Below, piece after piece: positions 7,788-16,510 of a stretch of 32,225 bases of DNA. The translations under genes were made by a program, and so were the position numbers. The notes under the pieces are model-generated. The model was not told the origin of the DNA. It saw only the letters and a program-made list of their open reading frames with translations, and made no database searches. Source of the DNA: an uncultured Saprospiraceae bacterium (lineage in GTDB: Bacteria > Bacteroidota > Bacteroidia > Chitinophagales > Saprospiraceae); assembly GCA_937967615.1 (NCBI GenBank), contig CALCMJ010000117.1:1-32225 (forward strand), in the 5' to 3' direction. Each line of letters begins with the position of its first letter. Within the stretch, counting starts at the first letter, position 1.

Positions 7788-8264
7788 TTAAACATTATGA
7801 TAAGATTGTCCATGCTTGATAGTGTAGGCACGATATAGTTGTTCTACAAAAAATAAGCGAATCATTTGGTGGGAGAATGTCATTTTGGAAAGGGAAATAA
7901 TTTCATTTGCTTTCGTTCGCATTTCTTTGGTAAATCCATAAGCACCACCAATTATAAAGATTATGGTTTTCCCGCCTAGTTCCATTTCTTTGCTTTCCAG
8001 TTTCTTTGAAAAATTCACTGAATCATACTCCTTTCCTTTTTCATCTAGCAGTATTATGTAATGATTGTCTTTAATCTTACTTAAAAGATTTTCACAGTCC
8101 AATTGTTGAACAAGCTCTATTTTAGTTTTCTTGTTGTGTTCCGTTTCCTTGATTGTATGAATACTAAACTTGCAGTAATGTTTTAATCGTTTCGTGTAGA
8201 TTTCAACACCTTCATTGATATAATCAAATTTTGTTTTCCCTATTTGCCAGAGTTCTATGTTCAC
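7788..8264 (-). CDS. rlmH: 23S rRNA (pseudouridine-1915-N3)-methyltransferase RlmH
   Basis: A SPOUT-class enzyme that methylates pseudouridine 1915 in helix 69 of 23S rRNA, using SAM, on assembled 70S ribosomes. The 158-residue length is typical. The C-terminal trefoil-knot motifs are clear: IGGAYGF (105-111), LSKMTFSHQMIRLFFVEQLY (125-144) and the terminal YHN. It overlaps the upstream S4-domain gene by four bases (ATG of rlmH within the stop of the S4 gene), which indicates translational coupling between two RNA-acting proteins. Confidence 0.97.
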   Translation of the reverse strand: MNIELWQIGKTKFDYINEGVEIYTKRLKHYCKFSIHTIKETEHNKKTKIELVQQLDCENLLSKIKDNHYIILLDEKGKEYDSVNFSKKLESKEMELGGKTIIFIIGGAYGFTKEMRTKANEIISLSKMTFSHQMIRLFFVEQLYRAYTIKHGQSYHNV

Positions 8265-8479
8265 GTTTTATTGATCTTTATCTTTGTTCCATCAAAAGTT
8301 ACAATATCGCCATCATATAGTTTTTTGCGTTTGCGTGTTTCCACTTCTCCATTGAGTGTAGCTTCTCCTTCTTGTATTCGCACTTTCGCCTCTCCTCCTG
8401 AATTCACTAAGTCCATCAGCTTTAATAACTTGACAAGTTCAATAAACTCCTCACCGTCTCTTATTTTAAATTCTTTCAT
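8261..8479 (-). CDS. Small S4-domain RNA-binding protein (YbcJ/RlbA-like)
   Basis: A 72-residue stand-alone S4 domain: FIELVKLLKLMDLVNSGGEAKVRIQEGEATLNGE followed by RKRKKLYDGDIVTF, the usual helix-turn-helix plus beta-strand RNA-binding surface. Such small proteins of the YbcJ/YaaA/RlbA type bind structured RNA and are often linked to ribosome or translation genes. It is the first gene of a leftward unit and overlaps rlmH by four bases. The exact RNA target is unknown. Confidence 0.88.
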   Translation of the reverse strand: MKEFKIRDGEEFIELVKLLKLMDLVNSGGEAKVRIQEGEATLNGEVETRKRKKLYDGDIVTFDGTKIKINKT

Positions 8480-8538
8480 AGCAAGTCTAGTCCACTAAAT
8501 GTAGAATGGTTAAAGGAAATTAACTTGTTGGTCATTTC

Positions 8539-9063
8539 TTAATTATGGTAAGCAGTATTGTGCGCAAGCGTACTTCCACAAGATCCACAAGGACCTGCAG
8601 CAGCTCCTCCGCCAGCACAACCACTTGGACATGTATAATGCCATACACCTGATGCATTTTGTGCAGGCTCTGGTGGTTTTTGAGTTGGTGGTGTTACTGT
8701 TATAGGGTTAGTGCCTGAGGTAGCTTGTACTCCATTTGTAGTAACTGGTGATGGAGTAGGACTCACTCCACTATTGTGATACGCCGTATTATGTGCTAGA
8801 GTAGTTCCACATGTTGGGCAAGCTGATGCACCAGCACCTCCGCCTGCGCATCCAGTTGGGCAGGTATAATGCCAAACTCCTTCAGCATTTTGTGCTGGTT
8901 CGCCTGTTGGGCTAGGATTTGTCGCAGTTGTGTTTGTCTGAAGTTCTTGTGCAGCCTTACTTCCTTCTGATAATACAGACTCAGGCCTTTCTGGGGCGTT
9001 CTTACATGCAAATACAAGAATGCAAAATAAGGGTAGGATATATTTAAATGTCTTCATATTCAT
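8539..9063 (-). CDS. Lipoprotein with two tandem four-cysteine knuckles
   Basis: A 174-residue protein beginning at ATG 9061-9063 (a second ATG at 9055-9057 is also possible) with a lipoprotein signal ending in CILVFAC; Cys20 would be lipidated. The rest is a low-complexity Thr/Pro/Ser/Gln spacer carrying two nearly identical 42-residue units at residues 56-97 and 133-174. Each begins PAQNA.GVWHYTCP and ends CGxTLAHNTAYHN, and each contains a CxxxC pair and a CxxC pair (Cys68/72/82/85 and Cys145/149/159/162) plus conserved His and Trp. The cysteine spacing suggests a small zinc-ribbon-like metal site facing the periplasm or outside. I recall single copies of this motif in other Bacteroidota proteins but know of no assigned function. 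It lies between the S4-rlmH unit and the maltose genes and looks independent of both. Confidence 0.75.
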   Translation of the reverse strand: MNMKTFKYILPLFCILVFACKNAPERPESVLSEGSKAAQELQTNTTATNPSPTGEPAQNAEGVWHYTCPTGCAGGGAGASACPTCGTTLAHNTAYHNSGVSPTPSPVTTNGVQATSGTNPITVTPPTQKPPEPAQNASGVWHYTCPSGCAGGGAAAGPCGSCGSTLAHNTAYHN

Positions 9064-9130
9064 TGTTATAAACCGAAAGATATGGATAATCTGATAAATA
9101 TATACAATCAATTGAAGAATTCAGACATCC

Positions 9131-10414
9131 TTAATCGATCCTTACGCGTAATGTGAGCAAAGAAGCAATAATCAACATTATTCCGGCAGTTATAATCGCA
9201 TATAACTTAACATTGTCAAATACAGAAGACATCACCCAGCCAAAACCTAATGCTGCTATAATTTCAGGGATGACAATGAACATATTAAATAGGCCCATAA
9301 ATATGCCCATTTGTTTGGGCGGAATATCATTTGCGATCATTGCATAAGGCATGGATACAATACTCGCCCAGGCAATCCCTACACCAGTCATTGAAAGAAA
9401 TAGTAACCATTTTGATTCTATAAGCCCTACAGATAACAGTCCTATACCTCCGGCAAATAAGCAAATTGCGTGGAGTTTAGAAAGGCCAACTTTGTCAGCA
9501 ATCTTTGGCATAAAGAGAGCAAATATGAATGTCACAAGGGAATAAAATCCAAAACATAAATTCCCCCAAACAACGCCTTCAGCATAGCCTGGGTCACTAG
9601 GAGAGTCTGCCCCAAAAACAGATCCTGTAATTGTAACTGTAAAATAAAACCACATTAGAAAGAGCCCCATCCAGCTAAAAAATTGCACAGGAGCTAATTT
9701 CTTGAAAGCTTCAGGCATATTTATAAATGCCTTTTTTAGCCCTTGCCAATATCCTATTTTTTCATCAGCTTCTTCATCTTCGTAATATTCAGGAGGATAT
9801 TCTTTCGTTGTAAAAATGGTGTACATCACAGCTAAGAAAAATGCAGCTGCTCCTACAAAGAAACTCATTTTGACATAATCAGGAATAACACCTGGTTCTG
9901 CCTCTGAGTTATACCCTAATACATTTAAAAACAACCATGGCAATGCTGCTGATAACACAGCACCTAAACCAATGAAGAAACTTTGCATGGTATAGCCCTT
10001 TGTATATTGCTCTTTTGGCAAAACATCAGCAACTAATGCCCGGAATGGTTCCATACTTATGTTGATACTCGCATCTAAAATCCATAAGAATCCTGCAGCC
10101 ATCCAAATCGTAGAAGAATAGGGCATAGCAATAAGTAGGAGTGAAGCAAACAGTGCACCTACAAAGAAATATGGTTTTCTTCTTCCAAATCTCGGAGACC
10201 AAGTATTGTCTGAAAAATATCCTACAATGGGTTGTACAATTAGTCCAGTTAATGGGGCCGCTAACCAAAGTAATGGAATTTGATCTGGGCTGGCACCTAG
10301 ATACTCATAGATAGCACTCATGTTTCCCATCTGCAAGCCCCAGCCAAATTGAATTCCTAAGAATCCAAAGGCCATGTTCCAAATCTGCCAAAATGAAAAA
10401 CGTTCTTTTTTCAT
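9131..10414 (-). CDS. MFS sugar transporter, SLC45/GPH-like, probable maltose importer
   Basis: A 427-residue, twelve-helix major facilitator. Family features: the GIQFGWGLQMGNMS first helix, GLIVQPIVGYFSDN and the RFGRRKPYF loop between helices 2 and 3, and DASINISMEPFRALVADVLP in the first half; a central charged loop EYYEDEEADEK separates the halves. This pattern is typical of proton-coupled disaccharide transporters of the SLC45/GPH group found beside maltose phosphorylase genes in Bacteroidota. The substrate is inferred from context: the gene follows the GH13 amylase by one base and the GH65 phosphorylase and phosphoglucomutase are just upstream. Last gene of the unit; the next gene downstream is 67 bases away. 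Confidence 0.9.
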   Translation of the reverse strand: MKKERFSFWQIWNMAFGFLGIQFGWGLQMGNMSAIYEYLGASPDQIPLLWLAAPLTGLIVQPIVGYFSDNTWSPRFGRRKPYFFVGALFASLLLIAMPYSSTIWMAAGFLWILDASINISMEPFRALVADVLPKEQYTKGYTMQSFFIGLGAVLSAALPWLFLNVLGYNSEAEPGVIPDYVKMSFFVGAAAFFLAVMYTIFTTKEYPPEYYEDEEADEKIGYWQGLKKAFINMPEAFKKLAPVQFFSWMGLFLMWFYFTVTITGSVFGADSPSDPGYAEGVVWGNLCFGFYSLVTFIFALFMPKIADKVGLSKLHAICLFAGGIGLLSVGLIESKWLLFLSMTGVGIAWASIVSMPYAMIANDIPPKQMGIFMGLFNMFIVIPEIIAALGFGWVMSSVFDNVKLYAIITAGIMLIIASLLTLRVRID

Positions 10415-10415
10415 A

Positions 10416-11807
10416 TCATTTTACGTTACTGTACACTTTATAACCATAAGGTGGGATACTGATCATATCTCCTTCATGTAAATGCACTTCATTAGCATCA
10501 AAAATTTCTGTGCCTGTGAAATGTGTTGGGAATGCCAATTCTTTATTTTCCTTAGATAGATTGATAATAGTCATTGTTTTATCACCTTCTTTTTCTCTTT
10601 CGTAGGCTATAACATCTGGATCTAATCTAAAGAACTGTGGATCTACATCCCCATGTTCACCATTCCACATAGACTTATTTTTATGCTTTAGTTCAAATAA
10701 GCTTTTGTAAAATTTTCCATAAGCGTAATTCTTGAATCCAATATTGTCTTTTTCAAAAAATTTCAGACGATGTTTAATTGGTTCTTCTTGACCTCCATAT
10801 AATAAGGGCATCCCTTGCAATGTAGCACTGAGGACAGCCATGGCTTTGTGTGCATCACCCATGCGCTCAAATACAGTTCCGCTCCAGGTGTTTTCATCAT
10901 GATTTGAGGTGAAATGAAGATGAAACCCTTTGTTGTATTTCTTAGCATCTTCTTTAAACCAATTTTCTATTTCTTCTGCCTTCTTTTCTCCCTTTGCGAT
11001 TTCATTCATAAGATGGTGAAAGTTCCAGCCATAATCTGTATGAAATGCCTTGCTATTTCTGTGTGACTCTACTTCAGATTCTGCGAGCATAAAAATATTC
11101 TTGGTCGATTGCAATTCTGAAGAAGCGGTGTCCCAAAAGTCCTGTGGAACATTATGGGCAACATCCATTCTAAAGCCATCCACATGCATTTCTTTTACCC
11201 AGAAGTTCATATCTTTAATCATCTCCGCACGCATTTCTTGATTATCATAATTCAGGTCTGCGACATCTGTCCATCCCCATGATTCACCTGTGTTGGGATC
11301 AATTGGATCTATTACATTTCCATCTGAATCTTGTGTATACCACTCAGGATGATTCGTTATCCAGTCTGAATCCCAACCTGTATGATTAGGTACAAAGTCA
11401 AGAATAATATACATATCCATTGCATGTATCTTATCAACCATCCATTTAAATTCTTTTATTGTTCCATGTTCGGGATTAACTTTTGCATAGTCCTTAACTG
11501 CATAGTAACTACCTAGTGATCCTTTCCTGTTTTTCTCGCTTATTGGGTATATAGGCATGAACCATAAAATGTCAACACCCATTCGCTTAAGCCTTGGAAG
11601 ATGAGACACAAAAGAAGTGAAAGTTCCTTCTTCAGTGTACTGCCTTAAATTCACTTCATATATGTTAGCACTTTTTGCCCAGTCTGGTAAAGACTTTATA
11701 TCTCTTTCCTTTTGCGATACAGAATCCGTGGTCTTATTTTCCTTTCCATTAGGCTTACACCCTAAGGCCAATAAAGTTAGCAATGTCAGAATTAGAATAT
11801 GTTTCAT
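10416..11807 (-). CDS. Exported GH13 alpha-amylase-like lipoprotein
   Basis: A 463-residue glycoside hydrolase family 13 enzyme anchored as a lipoprotein: signal ILILTLLTLLALGC with Cys17. The conserved regions are intact: DFVPNH (137-142), GFRMDVAH with the nucleophile Asp215, LAESE with the acid/base Glu243, and SNHDEN with Asp304. The (beta/alpha)8 barrel is followed by a short C-terminal beta domain ending near KVYSNVK; no extra carbohydrate-binding module is present. It should cleave alpha-1,4-glucans or maltodextrins outside the cytoplasm, supplying maltose to the transporter encoded one base downstream. It starts ten bases after the maltose phosphorylase gene. Whether it faces the periplasm or the surface cannot be told with confidence. 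Confidence 0.92.
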   Translation of the reverse strand: MKHILILTLLTLLALGCKPNGKENKTTDSVSQKERDIKSLPDWAKSANIYEVNLRQYTEEGTFTSFVSHLPRLKRMGVDILWFMPIYPISEKNRKGSLGSYYAVKDYAKVNPEHGTIKEFKWMVDKIHAMDMYIILDFVPNHTGWDSDWITNHPEWYTQDSDGNVIDPIDPNTGESWGWTDVADLNYDNQEMRAEMIKDMNFWVKEMHVDGFRMDVAHNVPQDFWDTASSELQSTKNIFMLAESEVESHRNSKAFHTDYGWNFHHLMNEIAKGEKKAEEIENWFKEDAKKYNKGFHLHFTSNHDENTWSGTVFERMGDAHKAMAVLSATLQGMPLLYGGQEEPIKHRLKFFEKDNIGFKNYAYGKFYKSLFELKHKNKSMWNGEHGDVDPQFFRLDPDVIAYEREKEGDKTMTIINLSKENKELAFPTHFTGTEIFDANEVHLHEGDMISIPPYGYKVYSNVK

Positions 11808-11817
11808 GATGGGTGCT

Positions 11818-14130
11818 TTAGTTTACAAGACTATGAGTATGTTCCAAAATAGTGTTTTTCTGTGGCGGAAGCATCGTTTCCTTATTATTAAAAAATATTC
11901 TCAAATCTTTTTCAGAAAGATTTTCAATTTCAGAGAAATCCTTTTTAATAGAGATTCTTAAACGCTGGTTTCTAAAAAGTACACTGAATTGAATTGATTT
12001 CCACACTTTAGGTAGGGCAGGATTTATATGTAAGGTATTATCGCGCACTTTTATTCCTGCAAACCCCTTCACAACAGAAATATATGTACCTGCCATGCTA
12101 GTGATATGTAATCCATCTTCGGTGTCGTTGTTGTAATCGTCTATATCCAATCTTGATGTCCTCAAGTACATCTCATAAGCTTTTTCAGACTTTCCTAGAT
12201 TAGCAGCAAGTATAGCATGAACACATGGAGATAGAGAAGATTCATGCACAGTAATGGGTTCATAATAATCAAAGTTTTTTATATGCGTTTCTCTATCAAA
12301 ATGGTCTTCAAAAAAATAAAGTCCTTGCAAAACGTCCGCTTGTTTGATGTAACAGGATCTGAGAATTCTGTCCCAAGACCAATTTTGATTTAAAGGTTGG
12401 TCGTTTGTACTAAGATTGCTAACTGGGATTATTTCTTTATCTAGAAAACCGTCTTGCTGTAAAAATATGCCCCTATTGAGATCTTCTGGAAGATACATTT
12501 CATCAATAATTCTCTGCCATTGCTCAAACTCTTTCTCGTTGAATTTTATTTTTTCTTTTAGTGGGTGCCATTTGTTTTCTGCACAATTTTTAATCGCTTC
12601 GCTTGTGTATTTCAAACACCACTGAGCAATATAGTTTGTGTACCAATTGTTATTTACATTGTTTTCATATTCATTAGGCCCTGTTACTCCCAGTATCACA
12701 AACTTATTCTTATCCTTAGAATAATTAATACGTTGAGCCCAGAATCTGCTTATAGCTATCAGGACTTCTAAGCCATATTTAGCCATGTAGTCTTTGTCTC
12801 CTGTAAATCTGATGTAGTCATAAATGGCATATGCAATTGCACCATTTCTATGTATTTCTTCAAATGTAATTTCCCATTCATTGTGACACTCTTCACCATT
12901 CATGGTGACCATGGGGTAGAGGGCAGCTCCATTCGTGAAACCTAGTTTCGCAGCATTTTCTATTGCTTTATCTAAATGTTTGTAACGATACTTTAGTAAA
13001 TTTTTAGCAAGCTTCTGGTCAGAGGTGAATAAATAGAAAGGCAAACAATAAGCCTCAGTATCCCAATACGTACTTCCACCATATTTTTCTCCAGTAAATC
13101 CTTTGGGGCCAATATTTAATCTATCATCCTGTCCGTCATATGTTTGATTTAAATGAAAAATATTAAACCGAATCCCTTGTTGCGCGGAGATGTCACCTTC
13201 AATAATTATATCACTTAGCTCCCATTTTTCTTCCCACTTATTTGCATGCTCATCTTTTAAGATTTCAAATCCTTTTAGTGTTGCTTGTTGAACGATGTGA
13301 GTACTTAAATCTTTAAAATCCTTTTGTTCTTGGTACAGACTGGATACTAAAGAAACATACTTGTGTATTGAGATGCTGTCTCCATCTGCGAATGGAAATT
13401 CATGTCTATGACCGACTTTTGCCTCAGAAGCCTGATTGGGAATAGATGCGATAGATTTTGAATTGTGTTCTAATCTTGTAACTGATGAAAGTCCCAGCTT
13501 AAAGGCAGTTTTTTTAGTGTCAGCTTGTATATATGCGATTTCACTTGTTAACGTACTTGCGTAGTTAGTCCAGAAATTTTCTTGATAGTTTGAGTCTTGA
13601 TTTCTGATATCAAAATCTAACATAGAATCACACGCAAATTGCCCTTTGCCTTCAATAATTTCAATTTTATATTCAAGTGCTCCTAGGTCTTTGTTTGCGA
13701 ATGAGCAAAATCGAATGCAACTGACATTTATTAGGATTCCATCTTGTGTTTTTGCTGTAAATTTCCTTTTCAACAAACCGTGCTTCATGTCTAGCTCCCT
13801 ATAGAATTCTTTAATTTCACACTTGGATAAATCAAACTGAATTCCATTTATATAAATGTCCAGCATAATCCAATTGCAATTGTTCAAGACTTTTGCAAAG
13901 TACTCAGGGTAACCGTTTTTCCACCAACCTACTTTCGTTTTATCTGGATAATAAATACCTGCAACATAGGATCCTTGTAAACTTTCTCCACTATAATTTT
14001 CTTCAAAATTTGCACGTTGTCCAAACCTTGCATTCCCAATGCTAAATAGACTTTCAGAAATTTTATTGTATTCTGGATGAAAGACTTCTTCAATTATTTT
14101 CCAAGGATGATGACTGATGTAATTCTTCAT
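11818..14130 (-). CDS. GH65 maltose phosphorylase
   Basis: Cytoplasmic enzyme that splits maltose with inorganic phosphate into glucose and beta-glucose-1-phosphate. At 770 residues it has the full GH65 length: an N-terminal beta-sandwich (to about 270), a helical linker, the (alpha/alpha)6 catalytic barrel (about 310-690) and a C-terminal beta domain. The catalytic acid Glu487 lies in GVTGPNEYENN; other signature stretches are GGSTYWDTEAYCLPFYLF (351-368) and ECHNEWEITFEEIHRNGA. Trehalose, kojibiose and nigerose phosphorylases share the fold, but the NEYENNVNNNWYTN loop and the partners fit maltose phosphorylase. It is separated from the pgmB gene by one base and from the amylase gene by ten. 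Confidence 0.93.
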   Translation of the reverse strand: MKNYISHHPWKIIEEVFHPEYNKISESLFSIGNARFGQRANFEENYSGESLQGSYVAGIYYPDKTKVGWWKNGYPEYFAKVLNNCNWIMLDIYINGIQFDLSKCEIKEFYRELDMKHGLLKRKFTAKTQDGILINVSCIRFCSFANKDLGALEYKIEIIEGKGQFACDSMLDFDIRNQDSNYQENFWTNYASTLTSEIAYIQADTKKTAFKLGLSSVTRLEHNSKSIASIPNQASEAKVGHRHEFPFADGDSISIHKYVSLVSSLYQEQKDFKDLSTHIVQQATLKGFEILKDEHANKWEEKWELSDIIIEGDISAQQGIRFNIFHLNQTYDGQDDRLNIGPKGFTGEKYGGSTYWDTEAYCLPFYLFTSDQKLAKNLLKYRYKHLDKAIENAAKLGFTNGAALYPMVTMNGEECHNEWEITFEEIHRNGAIAYAIYDYIRFTGDKDYMAKYGLEVLIAISRFWAQRINYSKDKNKFVILGVTGPNEYENNVNNNWYTNYIAQWCLKYTSEAIKNCAENKWHPLKEKIKFNEKEFEQWQRIIDEMYLPEDLNRGIFLQQDGFLDKEIIPVSNLSTNDQPLNQNWSWDRILRSCYIKQADVLQGLYFFEDHFDRETHIKNFDYYEPITVHESSLSPCVHAILAANLGKSEKAYEMYLRTSRLDIDDYNNDTEDGLHITSMAGTYISVVKGFAGIKVRDNTLHINPALPKVWKSIQFSVLFRNQRLRISIKKDFSEIENLSEKDLRIFFNNKETMLPPQKNTILEHTHSLVN

Positions 14131-14131
14131 A

Positions 14132-14788
14132 CTACTTTGCCAAATGTGTTATGATTTGTTTTATACTCAAGTTTTCAAAACTTTGAATATGAAAGTTTGC
14201 TTCAGGTAACAGTTCAGGTATGCCCACTCCCACAGGAATAAACTCAGCTGAGATAGCGGCTTCAAGTCCCTTTCTAGAATCTTCAAACACGATTATATTT
14301 TTTGGGTCTAAATTCAATCCAGTAGAACCTCTTAGAAAAACCTCTGGGTCTGGTTTTGATTTTTGGACATCATTTCCATCTATCATCACTTCAAATAAAT
14401 GGTCGATGCCTATTCCTTTAATGATTGACTTTGCATTTCTGCTTGCAGAACCTAATCCTATCTTGATCTTATCCTTTCGTAATTGTTCAATGAACTTTTT
14501 AACGCCTGGCAATAATTCACTTTCGTCAAGATCTACAATGTATTCTTTATACCATTCGTTTTTCATAAAACATAGATCCACTTTCTCCTCTTCGCTAACA
14601 ATTACTCCACCTTCTGAAAGAACAATATTGAGAGAGTCCATTCTTGAGATTCCTTTGAGTCTTTCGTTAACTTCTTCATTAAAATCAAAACCCAGTTCAG
14701 CAGCTAATCGTTTCCATGATTGGTAATGATATTTGGCGGTATCAACGATCACTCCATCCAAATCAAAAATACATCCCTTTATAACCAT
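14132..14788 (-). CDS. pgmB: Beta-phosphoglucomutase
   Basis: Converts beta-glucose-1-phosphate, the product of the neighbouring phosphorylase, to glucose-6-phosphate. The 218-residue HAD-superfamily protein has motif I DLDGVIVDT with the phosphorylated Asp9 and the acid/base Asp11, a helical cap beginning AKYHYQSWKRLAAELGF, motif II GLGSAS, Lys in SKPDPEVF, and the acidic FEDSRKG motif. These, including the cap sequence, distinguish it from phosphoglycolate phosphatases. It lies six bases after the SWIM-domain gene and one base before maltose phosphorylase. Confidence 0.95.
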   Translation of the reverse strand: MVIKGCIFDLDGVIVDTAKYHYQSWKRLAAELGFDFNEEVNERLKGISRMDSLNIVLSEGGVIVSEEEKVDLCFMKNEWYKEYIVDLDESELLPGVKKFIEQLRKDKIKIGLGSASRNAKSIIKGIGIDHLFEVMIDGNDVQKSKPDPEVFLRGSTGLNLDPKNIIVFEDSRKGLEAAISAEFIPVGVGIPELLPEANFHIQSFENLSIKQIITHLAK

Positions 14789-14794
14789 TCTGAT

Positions 14795-16468
14795 TTAGTT
14801 GAGCGCATTTAATATACTGTCTCTATAGCCGTAATTTGACTTAATGTATTCGATCAATTCTCTGCGGAATTTTCTACTCTTATGCAATTCTAAATGACGA
14901 CCCATTTTTCTTAAAAAATTCTCCTTCCCTGTACCTATAAAGTTCTCGAGGTAATTATCTATATGTTTTTTGTATAGAGGAATAAGTTGCAAATTAAATT
15001 CTTCTCCTGGAATCTTTGCATACTCAAAATGTAGATCAACATCACTTGTGTTTTCTAGAACCTCAATAAGTCTAGAAATATCATTTCGGTTTCTCCAAAA
15101 TTCTAGCTTTGCTTTTTCTGACATGTCTTCTAGAAGCAAGCGTAGCTTTTTTGAAACCTTATCGCTTTCTGCATCTATGCTAACGCTTTTGTACTTTTCA
15201 TAATAGTTGTAATCTTCCGTAAGTTTATAAAGCTCTAATGCTAAATTTTTATAGTCCTTGATTTTGTTTTTGGATTTTAAAAGAATGAGCTTGTAATTTC
15301 CATAATAGTTTAAACTTTCAATCTCCTCTAATACATTTATCACGTTCTGTAAGGCGACAAAATCTTCCTCTTCTATAATTTCATGGATAATGCTATTAAT
15401 ATGTTTTTTTGGTATTGCATTTATTGTATCGCTAGTCAATGTTTCATTTAGGGTGCGCAGCCTGATTTCAAAACTTTTTGCGTGGATGATGTTTTTGTTT
15501 TCATCAGATATTAGATCTGAGTAGATTTCTACGAGTTCTTTTAAATCTTGCTTATTTAGTAAATTTTGAATGAGTAGGGTATGGACGAAATCAATTTTAT
15601 GTGCAGAATTAAAGTATGAACGCTTAGGGATCTCCATTAGCATTGCTTTAATTTGATCCTTTTCCATAGGAGCTTCTATACCATTAAATAAGTCTTCTGA
15701 TAATTCACTAAATCTATTCATAAAGAAAATTAACTTTTCAGACTTATCTGGAAACTTTGAGACCAAGTAATACAATTTGAATAGACTTTCAACAATAATA
15801 TTTGCAGCTTCTCTGTGGTTTTGTAAACTGATGAAGTCACCAGTTTGATTGGAGAACTCTTCCATAGTTCTATAGAATAGAAGCCAGCTGGAATTGTGCA
15901 TCTTCTTATTGGCAGTTGTAATGGGAGGCGCAATGCTATCAAGAATAGCAGAAATGTTTTCACGTGAAGTGCCACCTGCTTTTGATAAAAAATGCACTTT
16001 TATAGCAGTTGATAATTTCTTGTCTTTACGTGCATAAGCAAGAAGGAAAGCCTTAACGTCCTCCTTGGTGGATTGCTCTAAAATACTAGAAACAGTTGTC
16101 CCTTGCCTTGACATCAACCTTTTACGTCTCTTTGCTTCTTTTCTCTTTTCTTCTTCTTTACGAACGGCAAGCGTATGTTCTACCTGGTCTCTTATCCACA
16201 AATAGGATGCAATTATGTGCGAACAGATCCTATTTGCTTTAAATTCAGAGCAATCGCAAGTATGTGTGTTTAATTTATCCGATTTAAGCATGATTTCAAC
16301 TTCATGCGTCTCTTTATCCTCAAATTCAAGAACCCAAAGCTTCTTTGTCATTGATTTTAGGCTAATTTTTTCAGAGGCATAAATTTCCTCTGCAGCCATA
16401 TAATCTTTTTCTAAGAATACTTGTTCTATATTTTGTAAATATTTGGCAAATGAATTATAATATAGCAT
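14795..16468 (-). CDS. SWIM zinc-finger domain protein of unknown function
   Basis: A 557-residue protein whose only recognisable element is a SWIM zinc finger, CxCx8CxH, at Cys71, Cys73, Cys82 and His84 (HTCDCSEFKANRICSH). SWIM modules bind DNA or protein partners. A charged KEEEKRKEAKRRKR stretch follows at about 101-114, then a long, mostly helical region of repeat-like amphipathic helices to the end, without catalytic motifs I can name. No signal peptide or membrane helix, so it is probably cytoplasmic. It is the first gene of the leftward maltose unit, six bases ahead of pgmB, and its ATG lies 42 bases from the divergent SixA-like gene. A DNA- or protein-binding role is inference. Confidence 0.8.
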   Translation of the reverse strand: MLYYNSFAKYLQNIEQVFLEKDYMAAEEIYASEKISLKSMTKKLWVLEFEDKETHEVEIMLKSDKLNTHTCDCSEFKANRICSHIIASYLWIRDQVEHTLAVRKEEEKRKEAKRRKRLMSRQGTTVSSILEQSTKEDVKAFLLAYARKDKKLSTAIKVHFLSKAGGTSRENISAILDSIAPPITTANKKMHNSSWLLFYRTMEEFSNQTGDFISLQNHREAANIIVESLFKLYYLVSKFPDKSEKLIFFMNRFSELSEDLFNGIEAPMEKDQIKAMLMEIPKRSYFNSAHKIDFVHTLLIQNLLNKQDLKELVEIYSDLISDENKNIIHAKSFEIRLRTLNETLTSDTINAIPKKHINSIIHEIIEEEDFVALQNVINVLEEIESLNYYGNYKLILLKSKNKIKDYKNLALELYKLTEDYNYYEKYKSVSIDAESDKVSKKLRLLLEDMSEKAKLEFWRNRNDISRLIEVLENTSDVDLHFEYAKIPGEEFNLQLIPLYKKHIDNYLENFIGTGKENFLRKMGRHLELHKSRKFRRELIEYIKSNYGYRDSILNALN

Positions 16469-16487
16469 CTAACTTTGGATAAACTTT

Positions 16488-16495
16488 CAAATATA
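16488..16495 (-). promoter_or_regulatory. Candidate -7 box for the SWIM/maltose unit
   Basis: On the minus strand this reads TATATTTG, an exact match to the Bacteroidota -7 consensus TAnnTTTG, 19 bases upstream of the SWIM-gene ATG. No clear TTG -33 element is present at the expected distance, so the leader would be short and the promoter is only a candidate. Confidence 0.4.
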
Positions 16496-16510
16496 ACTAT
16501 TCATTCTAAA

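Noticed and set aside
8542..8898. DNA repeat here as a CRISPR or intergenic repeat element
   Set aside because: There are only two copies, both in coding frame, encoding the duplicated cysteine knuckle; spacing and length do not fit CRISPR.
14220..14726. A 168-codon open frame on the plus strand opposite pgmB
   Set aside because: It lies wholly antisense to a beta-phosphoglucomutase with all motifs intact; its predicted product is Ser/Pro-rich and resembles no family, as expected from a shadow frame.
9131..16468. A full Sus-type polysaccharide utilisation locus
   Set aside because: No SusC/SusD pair or SusR/LacI regulator is present; the set is only a maltose import and phosphorolysis unit.
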